Assembly: GCA_902612805.1 (NCBI GenBank) | Contig: CACMEY010000006.1 | Coordinates: 36,036-100,035, forward strand | Length of the DNA: 64,000 nucleotides | Source: an uncultured Alphaproteobacteria bacterium | Lineage (GTDB): Bacteria > Pseudomonadota > Alphaproteobacteria > HIMB59 > GCA-002718135 | Reading direction: 5' to 3' | Part shown: one piece after another, positions 46,305 through 56,753 of the stretch | Position numbering within the stretch: the first letter of the stretch is position 1 | How the letters are laid out: every line of letters starts with the position of its first letter | Notes under the pieces: generated by a model | The model's database searches: none | What the model was told of the DNA's origin: nothing | Seen by the model: the letters and a program-made list of their open reading frames with translations, nothing else | Position numbers and translations under genes: made by a program

Positions 46305-47040
46305 ATTCAATATTTTAGATAATGGTTTAACAATTAAAAAAATTTCAAAAACTTATGGTAACAAGCAAGTCGTAAGGGATATTAGTATTTCAATTAATAG
46401 AAACGAAATAGTGGGATTATTAGGTCCAAACGGTGCTGGGAAAACTACAACATTTTACATTATAGTTGGATTAGTTAAGCCAGACAGTGGAAGCATAGTA
46501 TTAGATAAATTAGATGTTTCGAACTTGCCAATCTACTTAAGAGGAAAATTGGGTATTAGTTATTTACCTCAAGAAGCATCAATATTTAGAGGTATGAATG
46601 TGGAAGACAACCTTTTATCAATTATTGAAATTAAAGAAAAAGATAAAAACAAACAAAACATATTATTACAAAATCTTTTAAATGAATTTGATATAAATCA
46701 TGTAAGAAAGTCAAAATCAATTGTGTTATCTGGAGGGGAGAGGCGCAGACTTGAAATTGCAAGAACACTTGCAACAAATCCAAAGTATTTACTTCTTGAT
46801 GAACCTCTAACTGGAATTGATCCTGTATCAATTGAAGAAATTAAAATAATTATTAAAAAATTAAAACAAAGGAATATTGGAATATTGATTACTGATCATA
46901 ATGTAAGGGAAACACTTAAAATTGTAGATAAAGTTTATATTGTTAACGAAGGTGCAATATTTTATGAAGGTGATCCAATATCAGCTGTAAAAGATGAAAG
47001 AATTAAAAAATTTTATTTAGGTTCAAATTTTCAACTCTAA
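46297..47040 (+). CDS. lptB: LPS export ABC ATPase LptB
   Basis: The protein has 247 residues. Walker A is GPNGAGKTT, the signature is LSGGERRRLEIARTLA, and Walker B ends LLDEPLTGIDP. It powers LPS extraction with LptFG. The next gene, aroA, starts one base after its stop, where many proteobacteria have rpoN and hpf. Confidence 0.96.
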   Translation: MSKFNILDNGLTIKKISKTYGNKQVVRDISISINRNEIVGLLGPNGAGKTTTFYIIVGLVKPDSGSIVLDKLDVSNLPIYLRGKLGISYLPQEASIFRGMNVEDNLLSIIEIKEKDKNKQNILLQNLLNEFDINHVRKSKSIVLSGGERRRLEIARTLATNPKYLLLDEPLTGIDPVSIEEIKIIIKKLKQRNIGILITDHNVRETLKIVDKVYIVNEGAIFYEGDPISAVKDERIKKFYLGSNFQL

Positions 47041-47041
47041 A

Positions 47042-48340
47042 ATGATAAGTGATGTTATTACAAAAGGTATCAATGGTGTTCCAAAAATACCTGGAGATAA
47101 ATCTATCTCACACAGATCTATAATAATACCCTCCATTTCAAAAGGAATTTGTGAAATAAATAACATCTTAAAATCTGAGGATGTTTTACACACACTTAAC
47201 GCTCTTAAAGCTATGAACGTAAATATTGAAGAGAGTGGAAAAAAATTAATAATTCAAGGTAAAGGATTAAACTCATTAAAAGAGGCTAAGAAAAAAATTT
47301 ATCTTGGAAACTCAGGCACAAGTGCTAGGCTGTTAACAGGGCTTTTATCTTCTCAAAAATTTAAATCTGTTTTAACTGGTGACGAATCATTATCTAGCAG
47401 ACCTATGAAAAGGATTACAGATCCTTTGGGAGAAATGAATGCAAAAATTAATACAACTGATGGATCTTTGCCACTTACAATTGAAAGTAGTGATTTAAAA
47501 CCTATAAATTTTGATTTAAAAATTCCATCTGCACAAATTAAATCAGGTTTATTACTAGCTGCCCTAAATACAAAAGGTGAGACTAAGATTACCGAAAGTA
47601 AAATAACAAGAGATCATACAGAAATAATGCTGGATTCATTTGGAGCAAATATAGAGACCCAAAAAGTAGATAATAAAAAAATAATAAAAATTGTTGGACA
47701 AAAAGAATTATTACCAAATAACATTGATGTGCCAAATGATCTTTCTAGTAGTGCTTTTTTCATGGTATCTGCACTAATTAATAAAAACTCAAAAATAATT
47801 CTCAAAAACATTAATAATAACCCAACAAGAAATGGGATAATTTTAGCATTACAAAAAATGGGTGCAAAGATAAAATTAGCTAATCAAAGAAAAAATAATA
47901 ATGAAATTATTTGTGATATTGAAGTTGTAAGTTCTGATTTACATGGTTGTGAATTAGGCCCAGAATTTGCGGATTTAATGATTGATGAATATCCAATTCT
48001 TGCAGTGGCTGCCTCATTTGCAAATTCACCTAGCTTATTTCGTGGTCTAAAGGAATTAAGAGTTAAAGAAAGTGATAGATTAAAATTAATTTTATTAAAC
48101 TTAAAAAATTGTGGCATTGATTGTAAATCTGAAAATGATGATTTATTTATTTATCCTTCAAAAAACTATGAAATTAAAAATAACTATATACAAACTGATT
48201 TTGATCATCGTATAGCTATGTCGTTTTGTGTAATGGGCACAAAAATAGGGCCTTTAAATATTGAGGACTCTGAATCTATTAATACTAGTTTTCCTACTTT
48301 TAAAAATGAATTTAATAAACTGGGTGGTAGTATTTTTTGA
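47042..48340 (+). CDS. aroA: 5-enolpyruvylshikimate-3-phosphate synthase
   Basis: The protein has 432 residues. Motifs are PGDKSISHRSII at the N-terminus, LGNSGTSARLLTGLL, and the C-terminal RVKESDRL. The enzyme makes EPSP on the route to chorismate, feeding trpFBA and pheA in this window. The LGNSGTS sequence (Ala in place of Gly of the E. coli type is not seen here) is in the region that separates class I from class II enzymes; I cannot assign the class. It overlaps cmk by four bases. Confidence 0.96.
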   Translation: MISDVITKGINGVPKIPGDKSISHRSIIIPSISKGICEINNILKSEDVLHTLNALKAMNVNIEESGKKLIIQGKGLNSLKEAKKKIYLGNSGTSARLLTGLLSSQKFKSVLTGDESLSSRPMKRITDPLGEMNAKINTTDGSLPLTIESSDLKPINFDLKIPSAQIKSGLLLAALNTKGETKITESKITRDHTEIMLDSFGANIETQKVDNKKIIKIVGQKELLPNNIDVPNDLSSSAFFMVSALINKNSKIILKNINNNPTRNGIILALQKMGAKIKLANQRKNNNEIICDIEVVSSDLHGCELGPEFADLMIDEYPILAVAASFANSPSLFRGLKELRVKESDRLKLILLNLKNCGIDCKSENDDLFIYPSKNYEIKNNYIQTDFDHRIAMSFCVMGTKIGPLNIEDSESINTSFPTFKNEFNKLGGSIF

Positions 48341-48972
48341 AAAATATAATTGTAACTATTGATGGTCCTGCAGCTTCAGGAAAAGAAAAAATATCAAAAT
48401 ATTTGAGCAAAAAGTGGAGACTTAAACATTTAGACTCAGGTATAATTTATAGGAGAATAGCACTTATTTTTTTGTTGGATAAGGTTGATATCAGCAAATT
48501 GGATCAAATTAAAAAAAAAATTAAAGAAATAACTAAAATATCATTCAGAAAAAGTAAAAGAATCAGAAACCAACAAATAAGTAAATTAGCATCAAGAATT
48601 GCTATTCATAATTGTGTAAGAGACTTTGTAAACAAGCTACAATATGACTTTGTAAATAAAAACAAAAATAAACATGGATTTGTTATTGATGGAAGAGATA
48701 TAGGATCAGTTGTTTTTAAAAAGGCCGATTTAAAACTATATATAGACGTAAATCCAGAAATTAGAGCAAAAAGAAGATATAAACAGTTGATTGATAGTGG
48801 CGAAAAGTCTATATACCCAAAAATTTTGAAGGAAATTAAATTGAGAGATAAACAAGACAAACTTAGAAAAAATTCACCTTTAGTTATACCAAAAGGCGCA
48901 TACATTATTGATAACAACGCAACCTTCAATGATACAGTAAAACAAATAAATAATTTGTTTAAAAATCTCTAA
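48337..48972 (+). CDS. cmk: Cytidylate kinase
   Basis: The protein has 211 residues and starts at TTG within the aroA stop. It phosphorylates CMP and dCMP. It has DGPAASGKEKISKYL in place of the usual GPxxxGKGT P-loop, then DSGIIYRR and DGRDIGSVVF typical of Cmk. The Gly-Thr normally following GK is replaced by Glu-Lys, which is unexpected at a nucleotide-binding loop. The order aroA-cmk-rpsA is widely conserved and supports the assignment. Confidence 0.92.
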   Translation: MKNIIVTIDGPAASGKEKISKYLSKKWRLKHLDSGIIYRRIALIFLLDKVDISKLDQIKKKIKEITKISFRKSKRIRNQQISKLASRIAIHNCVRDFVNKLQYDFVNKNKNKHGFVIDGRDIGSVVFKKADLKLYIDVNPEIRAKRRYKQLIDSGEKSIYPKILKEIKLRDKQDKLRKNSPLVIPKGAYIIDNNATFNDTVKQINNLFKNL

Positions 48973-48973
48973 T

Positions 48974-50674
48974 ATGAAACAACAACCATCAAGTAAGATA
49001 ACAAATTCCGAATACGATAACCTAATTGCAAATTCTTTAAAAAATTCCTCTGCTAAAGAGAAAAGTATTACTACAGGAAAAGTTATATCAATAGAAAATG
49101 AAATAGTTACCATAGACGTAGGTTTAAAAAGTGAAGGCCGTATACCTTTAAGTGAGTTCTCTAGGCCTGGTCAAAAATCTGAAATCGAAGTTGGTGATGA
49201 AACAGAGGTTTTTATTGAAAATGTAGACAATGCAAATGGTGAAACACTTCTGTCCAGAGAGAAAGCCGTAAAACAAAAAGCATGGCATAATTTACAAAAC
49301 AGTTTTAATGAGAACAAAGTTGTAACTGGAACTCCATTTAATAGAGTTAAAGGTGGCATGAGTGTTGATCTCGATGGTGTTGTTGCGTTTCTTCCAGGAA
49401 GTCAAATTGAAACTAGACAAATAATCAAAGACACAAAAGAATTATTAAATAAACCTCTAGAATTAATGATCTTAAAAATGGATAAATATAGAGGTAATAT
49501 AGTAGTTTCTAGAAAAGCTATAACAGAAAATGAGCTTAAAGAACAAAGAACTGAGCTTTTAAAAAATATTAAAGAAGGATCAATTATAGAGGGTAAAGTA
49601 AAAAATATTACAGACTATGGAGCTTTTATTGATTTGGGTGGTATTGATGGACTTGTACATGTTACTGATATTTCTTGGACTAAAATTAATAATCCTGCAG
49701 AAGTACTTGAGCTCAATTCAACAATAAAAATAAAAGTTTTAAAATTTGATGAAGAACTATCAAGATTAAGTCTTGGTATTAAACAATTAACTGAAAATCC
49801 TTGGGATAAAATTAAAGATTACATAAAACCAAATGACAAAGTTATGGGTAAAATTGTAAGTATGAACGATAACAACGTATATCTAGTTATAAATAATGAA
49901 TACGATGGTGTAGTGCCTTTAACAGAAATTAGTTGGTTAAAAAAACCCCCACATCCATCTAAAATGGTAAATCTAAACGATCAAATAGAGGTTTTGGTTT
50001 TAGATATAGATGAAGAAAAGAAAAGAATAAATTGCAGCTTAAAGCAAACTAAAGAGAATCCATGGATCAAGTTAAGGGATACATTTAATATTAATGATAC
50101 ATTTGATGCTGAAATAGTAAACATTGTTGATTTTGGGATTTTTGTTAAAGTTATTGATGAAATAGATGGTATGGTGCATATTTCAGATCTAAGTTGGGAT
50201 GAAAAAGAATGTCAGAACATAATAGCTAACTTAAAAAAAGGTGAAAAAATTAAAGTTAAAATACTTGATATTAATGCTGATAAAGAAAGAATTAGTTTGG
50301 GTGTAAAACATCTTAAAAATGATCCTGTTCAAGACTTTATCGATAATCACCCTATAAAATCTAAAGTAACAGGGAAAATAATTAATATTGACGAAAAGGG
50401 CTTAAAAATTGAACTTGATAAGGAAAATCAAATATTTGGTTTTATAAAAAAAATTAATTTATCAAATGATAAAAATGAAAATAAAACTGATCGTTTTGCA
50501 CTAGATGAAAAAGTTGACTCTATGATAATATCAATGGATCCTAAAAATAGATCTCTAAATCTTTCAATAAAGGAATTGGAAATCCAAGATGAAAAAGACG
50601 CTTTAAATAAATATGGTTCTAGTGCTTCAGGAGCATCTTTAGGTGATATTTTAGGATCTGTGCTCAAAAAATAG
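48974..50674 (+). CDS. rpsA: Ribosomal protein S1
   Basis: The protein has 566 residues with six S1 RNA-binding domains; clear examples are GSIIEGKVKNITDYGAFIDLG (about residues 195-215), FDAEIVNIVDFGIFVKV and the later KVTGKIINIDEKGLKIEL. It brings mRNA to the 30S subunit, which matters here because many genes lack strong ribosome binding sites. It lies two bases after cmk and is followed by ihfB. Confidence 0.97.
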   Translation: MKQQPSSKITNSEYDNLIANSLKNSSAKEKSITTGKVISIENEIVTIDVGLKSEGRIPLSEFSRPGQKSEIEVGDETEVFIENVDNANGETLLSREKAVKQKAWHNLQNSFNENKVVTGTPFNRVKGGMSVDLDGVVAFLPGSQIETRQIIKDTKELLNKPLELMILKMDKYRGNIVVSRKAITENELKEQRTELLKNIKEGSIIEGKVKNITDYGAFIDLGGIDGLVHVTDISWTKINNPAEVLELNSTIKIKVLKFDEELSRLSLGIKQLTENPWDKIKDYIKPNDKVMGKIVSMNDNNVYLVINNEYDGVVPLTEISWLKKPPHPSKMVNLNDQIEVLVLDIDEEKKRINCSLKQTKENPWIKLRDTFNINDTFDAEIVNIVDFGIFVKVIDEIDGMVHISDLSWDEKECQNIIANLKKGEKIKVKILDINADKERISLGVKHLKNDPVQDFIDNHPIKSKVTGKIINIDEKGLKIELDKENQIFGFIKKINLSNDKNENKTDRFALDEKVDSMIISMDPKNRSLNLSIKELEIQDEKDALNKYGSSASGASLGDILGSVLKK

Positions 50675-50679
50675 GGTTA

Positions 50680-50988
50680 ATGTTAAAATCTCAAATTTTA
50701 GAAATATTACAAAAAAAACATTCTAACTTAGGCACCGAAGATATCGAACTTCTTTTCAATATTTTTATAAAAAAAATGTCAGATTCTCTCAAAAGGGGTC
50801 AGAATATTGAATTGAGGGGTTTTGGAACTTTAAGTAGAAAAATTAATAAAGAAAAGTTTGTAAGAAATCCAAAGACAAATGAAAAACTATTTAAAAGTCA
50901 GAGCTATAAATTACATTTTAAAACAGGAAAAATATTACACAAAAAAATAAACGAATTTTCTCATTCTATTAAAGAAGATGAATCCTAA
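50680..50988 (+). CDS. ihfB: Integration host factor beta subunit / HU-family protein
   Basis: The protein has 102 residues. The DNA-binding arm region has GQNIELRGFGTLSRK and RNPKTNEKL, the HU/IHF signature, and the position right after rpsA is the usual one for ihfB. It bends DNA. The C-terminus overlaps pyrF by 11 bases. No ihfA is in the window. Confidence 0.92.
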   Translation: MLKSQILEILQKKHSNLGTEDIELLFNIFIKKMSDSLKRGQNIELRGFGTLSRKINKEKFVRNPKTNEKLFKSQSYKLHFKTGKILHKKINEFSHSIKEDES

Positions 50989-51661
50989 CAAAGTAATTGT
51001 AGCATTAGATAGTAAAAATTTAAATAAAACTTTGGCACTAGTTAAAATCTTAAAACAGGATGTTTACGCTTTTAAAATAGGATATCAATTTTTTTTTAAT
51101 TTTGGATTGGAAGGATATAAAAATATATATTCAATTTGTCCAAAAATATTTCTTGATTTGAAATTACATGACATACCTAATACAGTTGGAAAGGGATTAG
51201 AGGCCTTGTTAAAAATGAAACCTCTTTTCACTACAATTCATATATCAGGTGGTGATGAAATGATGCAGGCGTCAAAATCAATCAAAAAAAATACAAAAAT
51301 TTTAGGAGTATCAATTTTAACAAGTATGGATAGTAAACAAACAAAAAAATATTATAATGAAAGTTTAGTATCAAAAATAGTAAAAAAATTTGCAAAAGCT
51401 GCTAAAAATAATAAATTAGATGGAGTGGTGTGTAGTCCACAGGAAATAAAATATATTAGAAAAGAAGTTGGTAATGATTTTATAATTGTTACACCTGGAA
51501 TTAGATTTAACAATAAAATAAAAAGTGATGATCAAAAAAGAATTGAGACACCTAAAAGAGCCATAGAATTAGGTGCAAATTATTTAGTTATTGGAAGACC
51601 TATAACAGAGTCAAAAGACCCATTAAAAGCTTTAAAAAAAATTAATAAAACATTATTTTAA
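50978..51661 (+). CDS. pyrF: Orotidine-5'-phosphate decarboxylase
   Basis: The protein has 227 residues, with the catalytic FLDLKLHDIPNTVGKG (Asp-Lys-Asp) near residues 57-72 and VTPGIRF and YLVIGRPITES near the end. The enzyme makes UMP. It overlaps ihfB and stands three bases before trpF. Confidence 0.97.
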   Translation: MNPNKVIVALDSKNLNKTLALVKILKQDVYAFKIGYQFFFNFGLEGYKNIYSICPKIFLDLKLHDIPNTVGKGLEALLKMKPLFTTIHISGGDEMMQASKSIKKNTKILGVSILTSMDSKQTKKYYNESLVSKIVKKFAKAAKNNKLDGVVCSPQEIKYIRKEVGNDFIIVTPGIRFNNKIKSDDQKRIETPKRAIELGANYLVIGRPITESKDPLKALKKINKTLF

Positions 51662-51664
51662 AAT

Positions 51665-52294
51665 ATGATTATTAAAATTTGTGGGATTCAAAATGAGGAG
51701 ACACTTTTATGTTGTGAAAAAAATAATATAAATTTTTTCGGAATGATTTTTTTTAAAAAGAGTCCAAGAAATATATCATTAGAAAATGCAATTATTCTTC
51801 AAAATATTTCTGAAAAATTAAAAATAAATGGTGTAGGTGTTTTTGTAAATAAAAATATTTATGAATTAGAAGAGATAATTAAAAAATTAAAATTACAATA
51901 TATACAATTACATGGATCAGAAAATGAAGAATATATCAAGACTATTAAAAACATTGGAGTAAAAGTAATTAAATCAATATCAATTAGTAATAAAAATGAT
52001 TTAAGAAGTATAAATAACTACAAAAGTGCAGATTATTACTTGTTTGATTATAAACCCATGAAGGGAGAATTACCTGGGGGAAATGCAAAAAGTTTTGATT
52101 GGGATATAATAAAAAATTTTAAAACTAACAAACCATGGTTTTTATCCGGAGGAATTAATATAAATAATATTCAGGGAATTCTTAATGATATAAATCCATT
52201 TGGAATAGATTTATCCTCAGGAGTAGAAAAAGGGCTTGGCATTAAAGATAATCACATTATAAATAATTTTATCGATAAATTAAAAAATGCTTAA
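51665..52294 (+). CDS. trpF: Phosphoribosylanthranilate isomerase
   Basis: The protein has 209 residues. It starts [11 protein letters not shown] (catalytic Cys), has IQLHGSE and ends with the phosphate site [10 protein letters not shown] and GIDLSSGVE. It performs the third step of tryptophan synthesis. It overlaps trpB by eight bases. Confidence 0.96.
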   Translation: MIIKICGIQNEETLLCCEKNNINFFGMIFFKKSPRNISLENAIILQNISEKLKINGVGVFVNKNIYELEEIIKKLKLQYIQLHGSENEEYIKTIKNIGVKVIKSISISNKNDLRSINNYKSADYYLFDYKPMKGELPGGNAKSFDWDIIKNFKTNKPWFLSGGININNIQGILNDINPFGIDLSSGVEKGLGIKDNHIINNFIDKLKNA

Positions 52295-53495
52295 AAATAC
52301 ATATAAAAATTATCCAAATGAAAAAGGTTATTTTGGTCAGTTTGGTGGAAGATACGTTTCAGAAACCTTAATGCCCTTAATCCTTGAGGTAGAAAAAGAA
52401 TATGAGAAAATAAAAAATGATAAGAATTTTATTGATGAGTTTAATTATTTTTTAAAAACATATGTTGGTAGACCAAGCCCTCTTTTCTTTGCTGAAAGAA
52501 TTAGTAATGATCTTGGTGGACCAAAAATTTATTTTAAAAGAGATGAATTAAATCATACAGGTGCTCATAAAATCAATAATTGTATGGGACAAATTTTATT
52601 GGCAAAAAAAATGGGTAAGTCTAGAATAATAGCTGAAACAGGAGCGGGGCAGCACGGCGTAGCAACGGCAACTGTATGTGCTTTATTTGGTTTACCATGC
52701 ATAGTTTATATGGGAGAAAAAGATATCGAAAGACAATCTCCAAATGTTTTCAGAATGAAATTACTTGGTGCAGAAATACGGTCAGTTTCAACTGGATCAA
52801 AGTCACTTAAAGATGCAATGAATGAAGCATTAAGAGATTGGGTAACAAATGTTAAAGATACATTTTATATAATTGGAACCGCTGCAGGACCACATCCATA
52901 CCCCGCTATGGTTAGAGATTTTCAATCTGTAATTGGCAAGGAAGTTCGTAAACAACTTGAAGAACTGGAAGGAAAGGCGCCAGATTTACTAATGGCATGT
53001 ATTGGTGGTGGTTCAAATGCTTTAGGGTTGTTTCATGAATTTTTAGATGATTCAAATGTTGAAATGATTGCTGTTGAAGCAGCAGGGCATGGGATAAAAA
53101 CTAATAAGCATGCAGCAAGTTTAACAGGTGGTAAGCCAGGTGTATTGCATGGAAATAAAACATATTTATTACAATCAAAATCTGGACAAATTCAGGAAGC
53201 ACATTCCATTTCAGCGGGCTTAGATTATCCAGGAATTGGACCGGAACATTCATTTTTATTTGAAGAAAAAAGAGTTACATATATGTCAGCAACAGACAAA
53301 GAAGCACTGGAGGCTTTTCAGTATTGTTGTAAATTAGAAGGAATAATTCCAGCTTTAGAACCAGCACATGCATTAGCTGCATTAAAAAAAATAGCAAAAA
53401 ACTATAGTAAAGATAAAATTATTGTTATGAACATGTGTGGCCGAGGAGATAAAGATATTTTTACTATAGCTGATGAATTAAATATAAAGATTTAA
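52287..53495 (+). CDS. trpB: Tryptophan synthase beta chain
   Basis: The protein has 402 residues. The PLP lysine lies in HTGAHKINN, and [10 protein letters not shown] and the phosphate loop [10 protein letters not shown] are present. It condenses indole and serine. trpA follows directly (no spacer), and the whole trpFBA-accD-folC run is collinear with other alphaproteobacteria. Confidence 0.98.
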   Translation: MLKNTYKNYPNEKGYFGQFGGRYVSETLMPLILEVEKEYEKIKNDKNFIDEFNYFLKTYVGRPSPLFFAERISNDLGGPKIYFKRDELNHTGAHKINNCMGQILLAKKMGKSRIIAETGAGQHGVATATVCALFGLPCIVYMGEKDIERQSPNVFRMKLLGAEIRSVSTGSKSLKDAMNEALRDWVTNVKDTFYIIGTAAGPHPYPAMVRDFQSVIGKEVRKQLEELEGKAPDLLMACIGGGSNALGLFHEFLDDSNVEMIAVEAAGHGIKTNKHAASLTGGKPGVLHGNKTYLLQSKSGQIQEAHSISAGLDYPGIGPEHSFLFEEKRVTYMSATDKEALEAFQYCCKLEGIIPALEPAHALAALKKIAKNYSKDKIIVMNMCGRGDKDIFTIADELNIKI

Positions 53496-54290
53496 ATGAC
53501 TAATTTAATTAGTCAGGCATTTAAAGATGATGAAAAAAAACTAGTAACATTTGTTACTGGAGGTGATCCTGATTTCGAAACAAGTCTACAGATTATTAAG
53601 ACAATAATTAATAATGGAGCTGATATTATGGAAATTGGAATGCCCTTTTCTGATCCAATGGCCGATGGTCCAACAATTCAGTTATCAAGTAATAGAGCGA
53701 TAAGTAAAGGAATTGATTTAGATAATATTTTCTCTTTAGCCTCTGAGGCAAAGAAAACAAAAAGTGATCTACCTATCATTTTAATGGGTTACTATAATTT
53801 AATTCTATATTTTGGAATTGAGAAATTTGTAAAAAAATGCAAAGAAAATGGAGTTGATGGTTTAATTATTGTAGATCTACAACCAGAAGAAGATGAAGAT
53901 TTGATCAATGAGCTTAAAAAAAATGAGATTGATTTAATTAGATTAATTACTCCTACAACTGACGAAGAAAGGCTTAAGTTAATATTAAAAAATGCTAGTG
54001 GTTTTTTATATTATGTGAGTGTTATGGGAATTACTGGACAAAAATCTGCTGATCTTAATGAACTTAAAAAATCAGTTGCTTTTATCAAAAAACACACGAA
54101 CTTACCAGTTGTGCCAGGATTTGGTATTAAAAACTCAACTGATGTAAACAATATATGCAAAATAGCTGATGGTGCAGTTGTTGGTTCAAGTATAATTAAA
54201 ATTATTGAAGAGAATTTAAATAACAAAGATAAGATGTTGTCAGAAATTAATAAATTTTCAATAGATTTGAAAGATGGAACTAAAGTATGA
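53496..54290 (+). CDS. trpA: Tryptophan synthase alpha chain
   Basis: The protein has 264 residues. Catalytic Glu and Asp lie in MEIGMPFSDPMADGP (about residues 47-61), VSVMGITG marks the phosphate region, and GFGIKN is near the end. It cleaves indole-3-glycerol phosphate for TrpB. It overlaps accD by four bases (ATGA). Confidence 0.97.
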   Translation: MTNLISQAFKDDEKKLVTFVTGGDPDFETSLQIIKTIINNGADIMEIGMPFSDPMADGPTIQLSSNRAISKGIDLDNIFSLASEAKKTKSDLPIILMGYYNLILYFGIEKFVKKCKENGVDGLIIVDLQPEEDEDLINELKKNEIDLIRLITPTTDEERLKLILKNASGFLYYVSVMGITGQKSADLNELKKSVAFIKKHTNLPVVPGFGIKNSTDVNNICKIADGAVVGSSIIKIIEENLNNKDKMLSEINKFSIDLKDGTKV

Positions 54291-55129
54291 ATTGGTTAAC
54301 AAATTTTGTAAAACCTAAACTATCGTCTCTTGTAAAAAGAAGAAGTGTCCCAGAGAAATTATGGAATAATTGTGTGGCATGTGGAAATATGATTCATCAC
54401 AAAGATTTAAAAGAAAATTTGTATGTTTGTGTAAATTGCAATTATCATTTTAGAATGTCTGCAGAAGATAGGATAAAATTGTTTTTCAAAGATGGTGATT
54501 ATAGTGAAATTATCCCAGACAAAATATCAGATGATCCACTGAAATTTACAGATAAAAAAAAATATAAGGATAGATTAAAAGAATACAGAAAAAAAACAAA
54601 CAGAGATGATGCTTTTATTCTAATAAAAGGAAAAATTAAAGACAAAGAAATTATCTCAGGAATAATGAATTTTGAATTCATGGGCGGTTCTATGGGTAGA
54701 GCAGTTGGTGGAGCAATAGTTAAAGGAGCTAAAATTGCTATAGAAAACAAATTACCTTATGTAATTGTTACTTCGTCTGGTGGTGCAAGAATGCAAGAAG
54801 GAATTGTTAGCTTAATGCAAATGCCCAGAACAATTGCTGCTGTTGATTTGTTAAATGAAAATAATATACCCTACATAGTTGTACTTACTGAACCTACTAC
54901 TGGTGGAGTGACAGCTTCTTTTGCAATGCTAGGTGATATAACAATAGCAGAACAAGGTGCTACGATAGGTTTTGCAGGTAAAAGAGTTATACAAGACACC
55001 ATTAGAGAAGAATTACCTGTAGATTTTCAAAAAGCTGAATATCTAAAAGATCATGGCATGGTAGATATTGTTTCTCATAGGAAAGACCTCAAAGAAACTT
55101 TGTACAAAGTATTAGATCATATAATTTAA
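54287..55129 (+). CDS. accD: Acetyl-CoA carboxylase carboxyltransferase subunit beta
   Basis: The protein has 280 residues. An N-terminal zinc ribbon (CVACGN, then CVNCNYHF) precedes the carboxyltransferase domain with TSSGGARMQEG and TEPTTGGVTASFAMLGD. It transfers CO2 from biotin to acetyl-CoA with AccA, which is not in the window. It stands three bases before folC. Confidence 0.97.
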   Translation: MNWLTNFVKPKLSSLVKRRSVPEKLWNNCVACGNMIHHKDLKENLYVCVNCNYHFRMSAEDRIKLFFKDGDYSEIIPDKISDDPLKFTDKKKYKDRLKEYRKKTNRDDAFILIKGKIKDKEIISGIMNFEFMGGSMGRAVGGAIVKGAKIAIENKLPYVIVTSSGGARMQEGIVSLMQMPRTIAAVDLLNENNIPYIVVLTEPTTGGVTASFAMLGDITIAEQGATIGFAGKRVIQDTIREELPVDFQKAEYLKDHGMVDIVSHRKDLKETLYKVLDHII

Positions 55130-55132
55130 TAA

Positions 55133-56392
55133 GTGAAATCTAAAACAGAAAAGTTGTTAGATGAACTGGTCAAACTTCATCCCAAATATATTGATCTTTC
55201 ATTAGACAGATTAAAATTATTATTAAAAAAATTAGGTAATCCTCAAGATCATCTGCCAAAAACAATTCATGTTGCAGGAACAAATGGAAAAGGGTCTGTT
55301 CAAAGTTTCATAAGAAATATTTTATTGAAGAATGGGTATAAATGTGATGCATATATATCGCCACATTTATCTAGATTTAATGAAAGAATAATTCTAAATA
55401 ATAAAGAAGTAAGTACAAAGAAGCTTTACGAAACTTTAAAATTTGTAAAACAAATAAATAATAATAAACCAATAACTTTCTTTGAAATAACAACAGCCGC
55501 AGCATTTGTGTTGTTTAAAAAATCAAAATCTGACTTTCTTATTTTGGAGACAGGATTAGGGGGTAGATTAGATGCAACTAATATAATACCAAAAAAAATT
55601 TGTAGTATTTTAACACCAATTAGTTTTGATCATGAGGAATTTTTAGGAAAAACACTTAAGAAAATTGCTAATGAAAAATTGGGCATAGTGCAGAATTGTG
55701 AGTTTGTGTTAGTTGGTAAACAAAAAAGGGAATTAAATAATTACATTCAAAAAAAATTAATTAAATTTGAAAAGAAATATTTTTATGGAAAAGAATTTCT
55801 AGTCACAAAATCATTAAAAAATAAGTTTGAAATGAAAATAGATGGAAAAAAATATCTCTATACTCAACCTTCGTTGAATGGAAAACATCAGGAAGAAAAT
55901 GCATCAATATCTATTTATTTTGCAAAAATTATGAAAAATATGGGTTATAAATTAAATAAAAAAGAAATTAATTTAGCGATAAAAAAAACTCTATGGCCAG
56001 GAAGATTGGAAATTATTAATTATAAAAATAATAAAATAATTCTTGATGGATCGCATAATATTGATGGAGCAGATAAACTAAACGAATTTTTAAAAACTAA
56101 AAAAATAAAACCTATAGTCTTGTTTGGAATGTTAAATAATAAGAAAGCAAGTTTATTTTTAAAAAAAATAAAAAAAAACGTATCTAAAGTTTTAGCTATT
56201 AAAATTCCAGATGAAAAAAATTCATTTAAAACTAAAGAAATAAATTTTATTTGTAATTTTCATTCTATTAAATGTGAGCAAATAAAAGATATAAATGATG
56301 CTTTAAAATATTTTAGATCTAATCAACAAAAAATATATTTAATTACGGGTTCTTTGTATTTGATAGGAAAAATTAGAAATAAGCTATTATAA
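55133..56392 (+). CDS. folC: Folylpolyglutamate / dihydrofolate synthase
   Basis: The protein has 419 residues and starts at GTG. The P-loop is HVAGTNGKGSVQ, followed by SPHLSRFNERI, and LETGLGGRLDATN; the C-terminal Mur-ligase-like domain has LDGSHNIDGA. It adds glutamates to folates. The stop overlaps that of convergent trxA by six bases. Confidence 0.96.
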   Translation: MKSKTEKLLDELVKLHPKYIDLSLDRLKLLLKKLGNPQDHLPKTIHVAGTNGKGSVQSFIRNILLKNGYKCDAYISPHLSRFNERIILNNKEVSTKKLYETLKFVKQINNNKPITFFEITTAAAFVLFKKSKSDFLILETGLGGRLDATNIIPKKICSILTPISFDHEEFLGKTLKKIANEKLGIVQNCEFVLVGKQKRELNNYIQKKLIKFEKKYFYGKEFLVTKSLKNKFEMKIDGKKYLYTQPSLNGKHQEENASISIYFAKIMKNMGYKLNKKEINLAIKKTLWPGRLEIINYKNNKIILDGSHNIDGADKLNEFLKTKKIKPIVLFGMLNNKKASLFLKKIKKNVSKVLAIKIPDEKNSFKTKEINFICNFHSIKCEQIKDINDALKYFRSNQQKIYLITGSLYLIGKIRNKLL

Positions 56393-56707
56393 ATTGGATT
56401 GTATCCAGGTTTCTAATGCTGTTTTCGGAAGACTTCCAACCTTAGTATCGATTAACTCACCATTTTTAAAAATCATTATTGTAGGAATTCCTCTAATACC
56501 GTATTTTTGTGGCGTCATAGGGTTCTCATCAATATTCATTTTATATATTTTAACTTTATCTTTATTCTCAACGGCAATTTCTTCTAAAATTGGGTCAAGT
56601 ACTTTACATGGACCACACCATTCTGCACCAAAATCAACTACTACAGGTACATCATTAGTAGAGATGTCATTATCGAAGGTTTGATCGTTTGTTAAAAAGG
56701 TTGTCAT
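56387..56707 (-). CDS. trxA: Thioredoxin
   Basis: The protein has 106 residues with the active site WCGPCK and the cis-Pro in GIRGIPTIMIF. It is a general disulfide reductase of the cytosol. It is the last gene of the minus-strand run that starts at chvI, 46 bases after murU. In many alphaproteobacteria the addB and addA genes lie at this junction; here they are absent. Confidence 0.97.
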   Translation of the reverse strand: MTTFLTNDQTFDNDISTNDVPVVVDFGAEWCGPCKVLDPILEEIAVENKDKVKIYKMNIDENPMTPQKYGIRGIPTIMIFKNGELIDTKVGSLPKTALETWIQSNL

Positions 56708-56753
56708 ACTTAGTATGTAAGAAATATTTATCTATTATCAAGCTAAATTAAAT

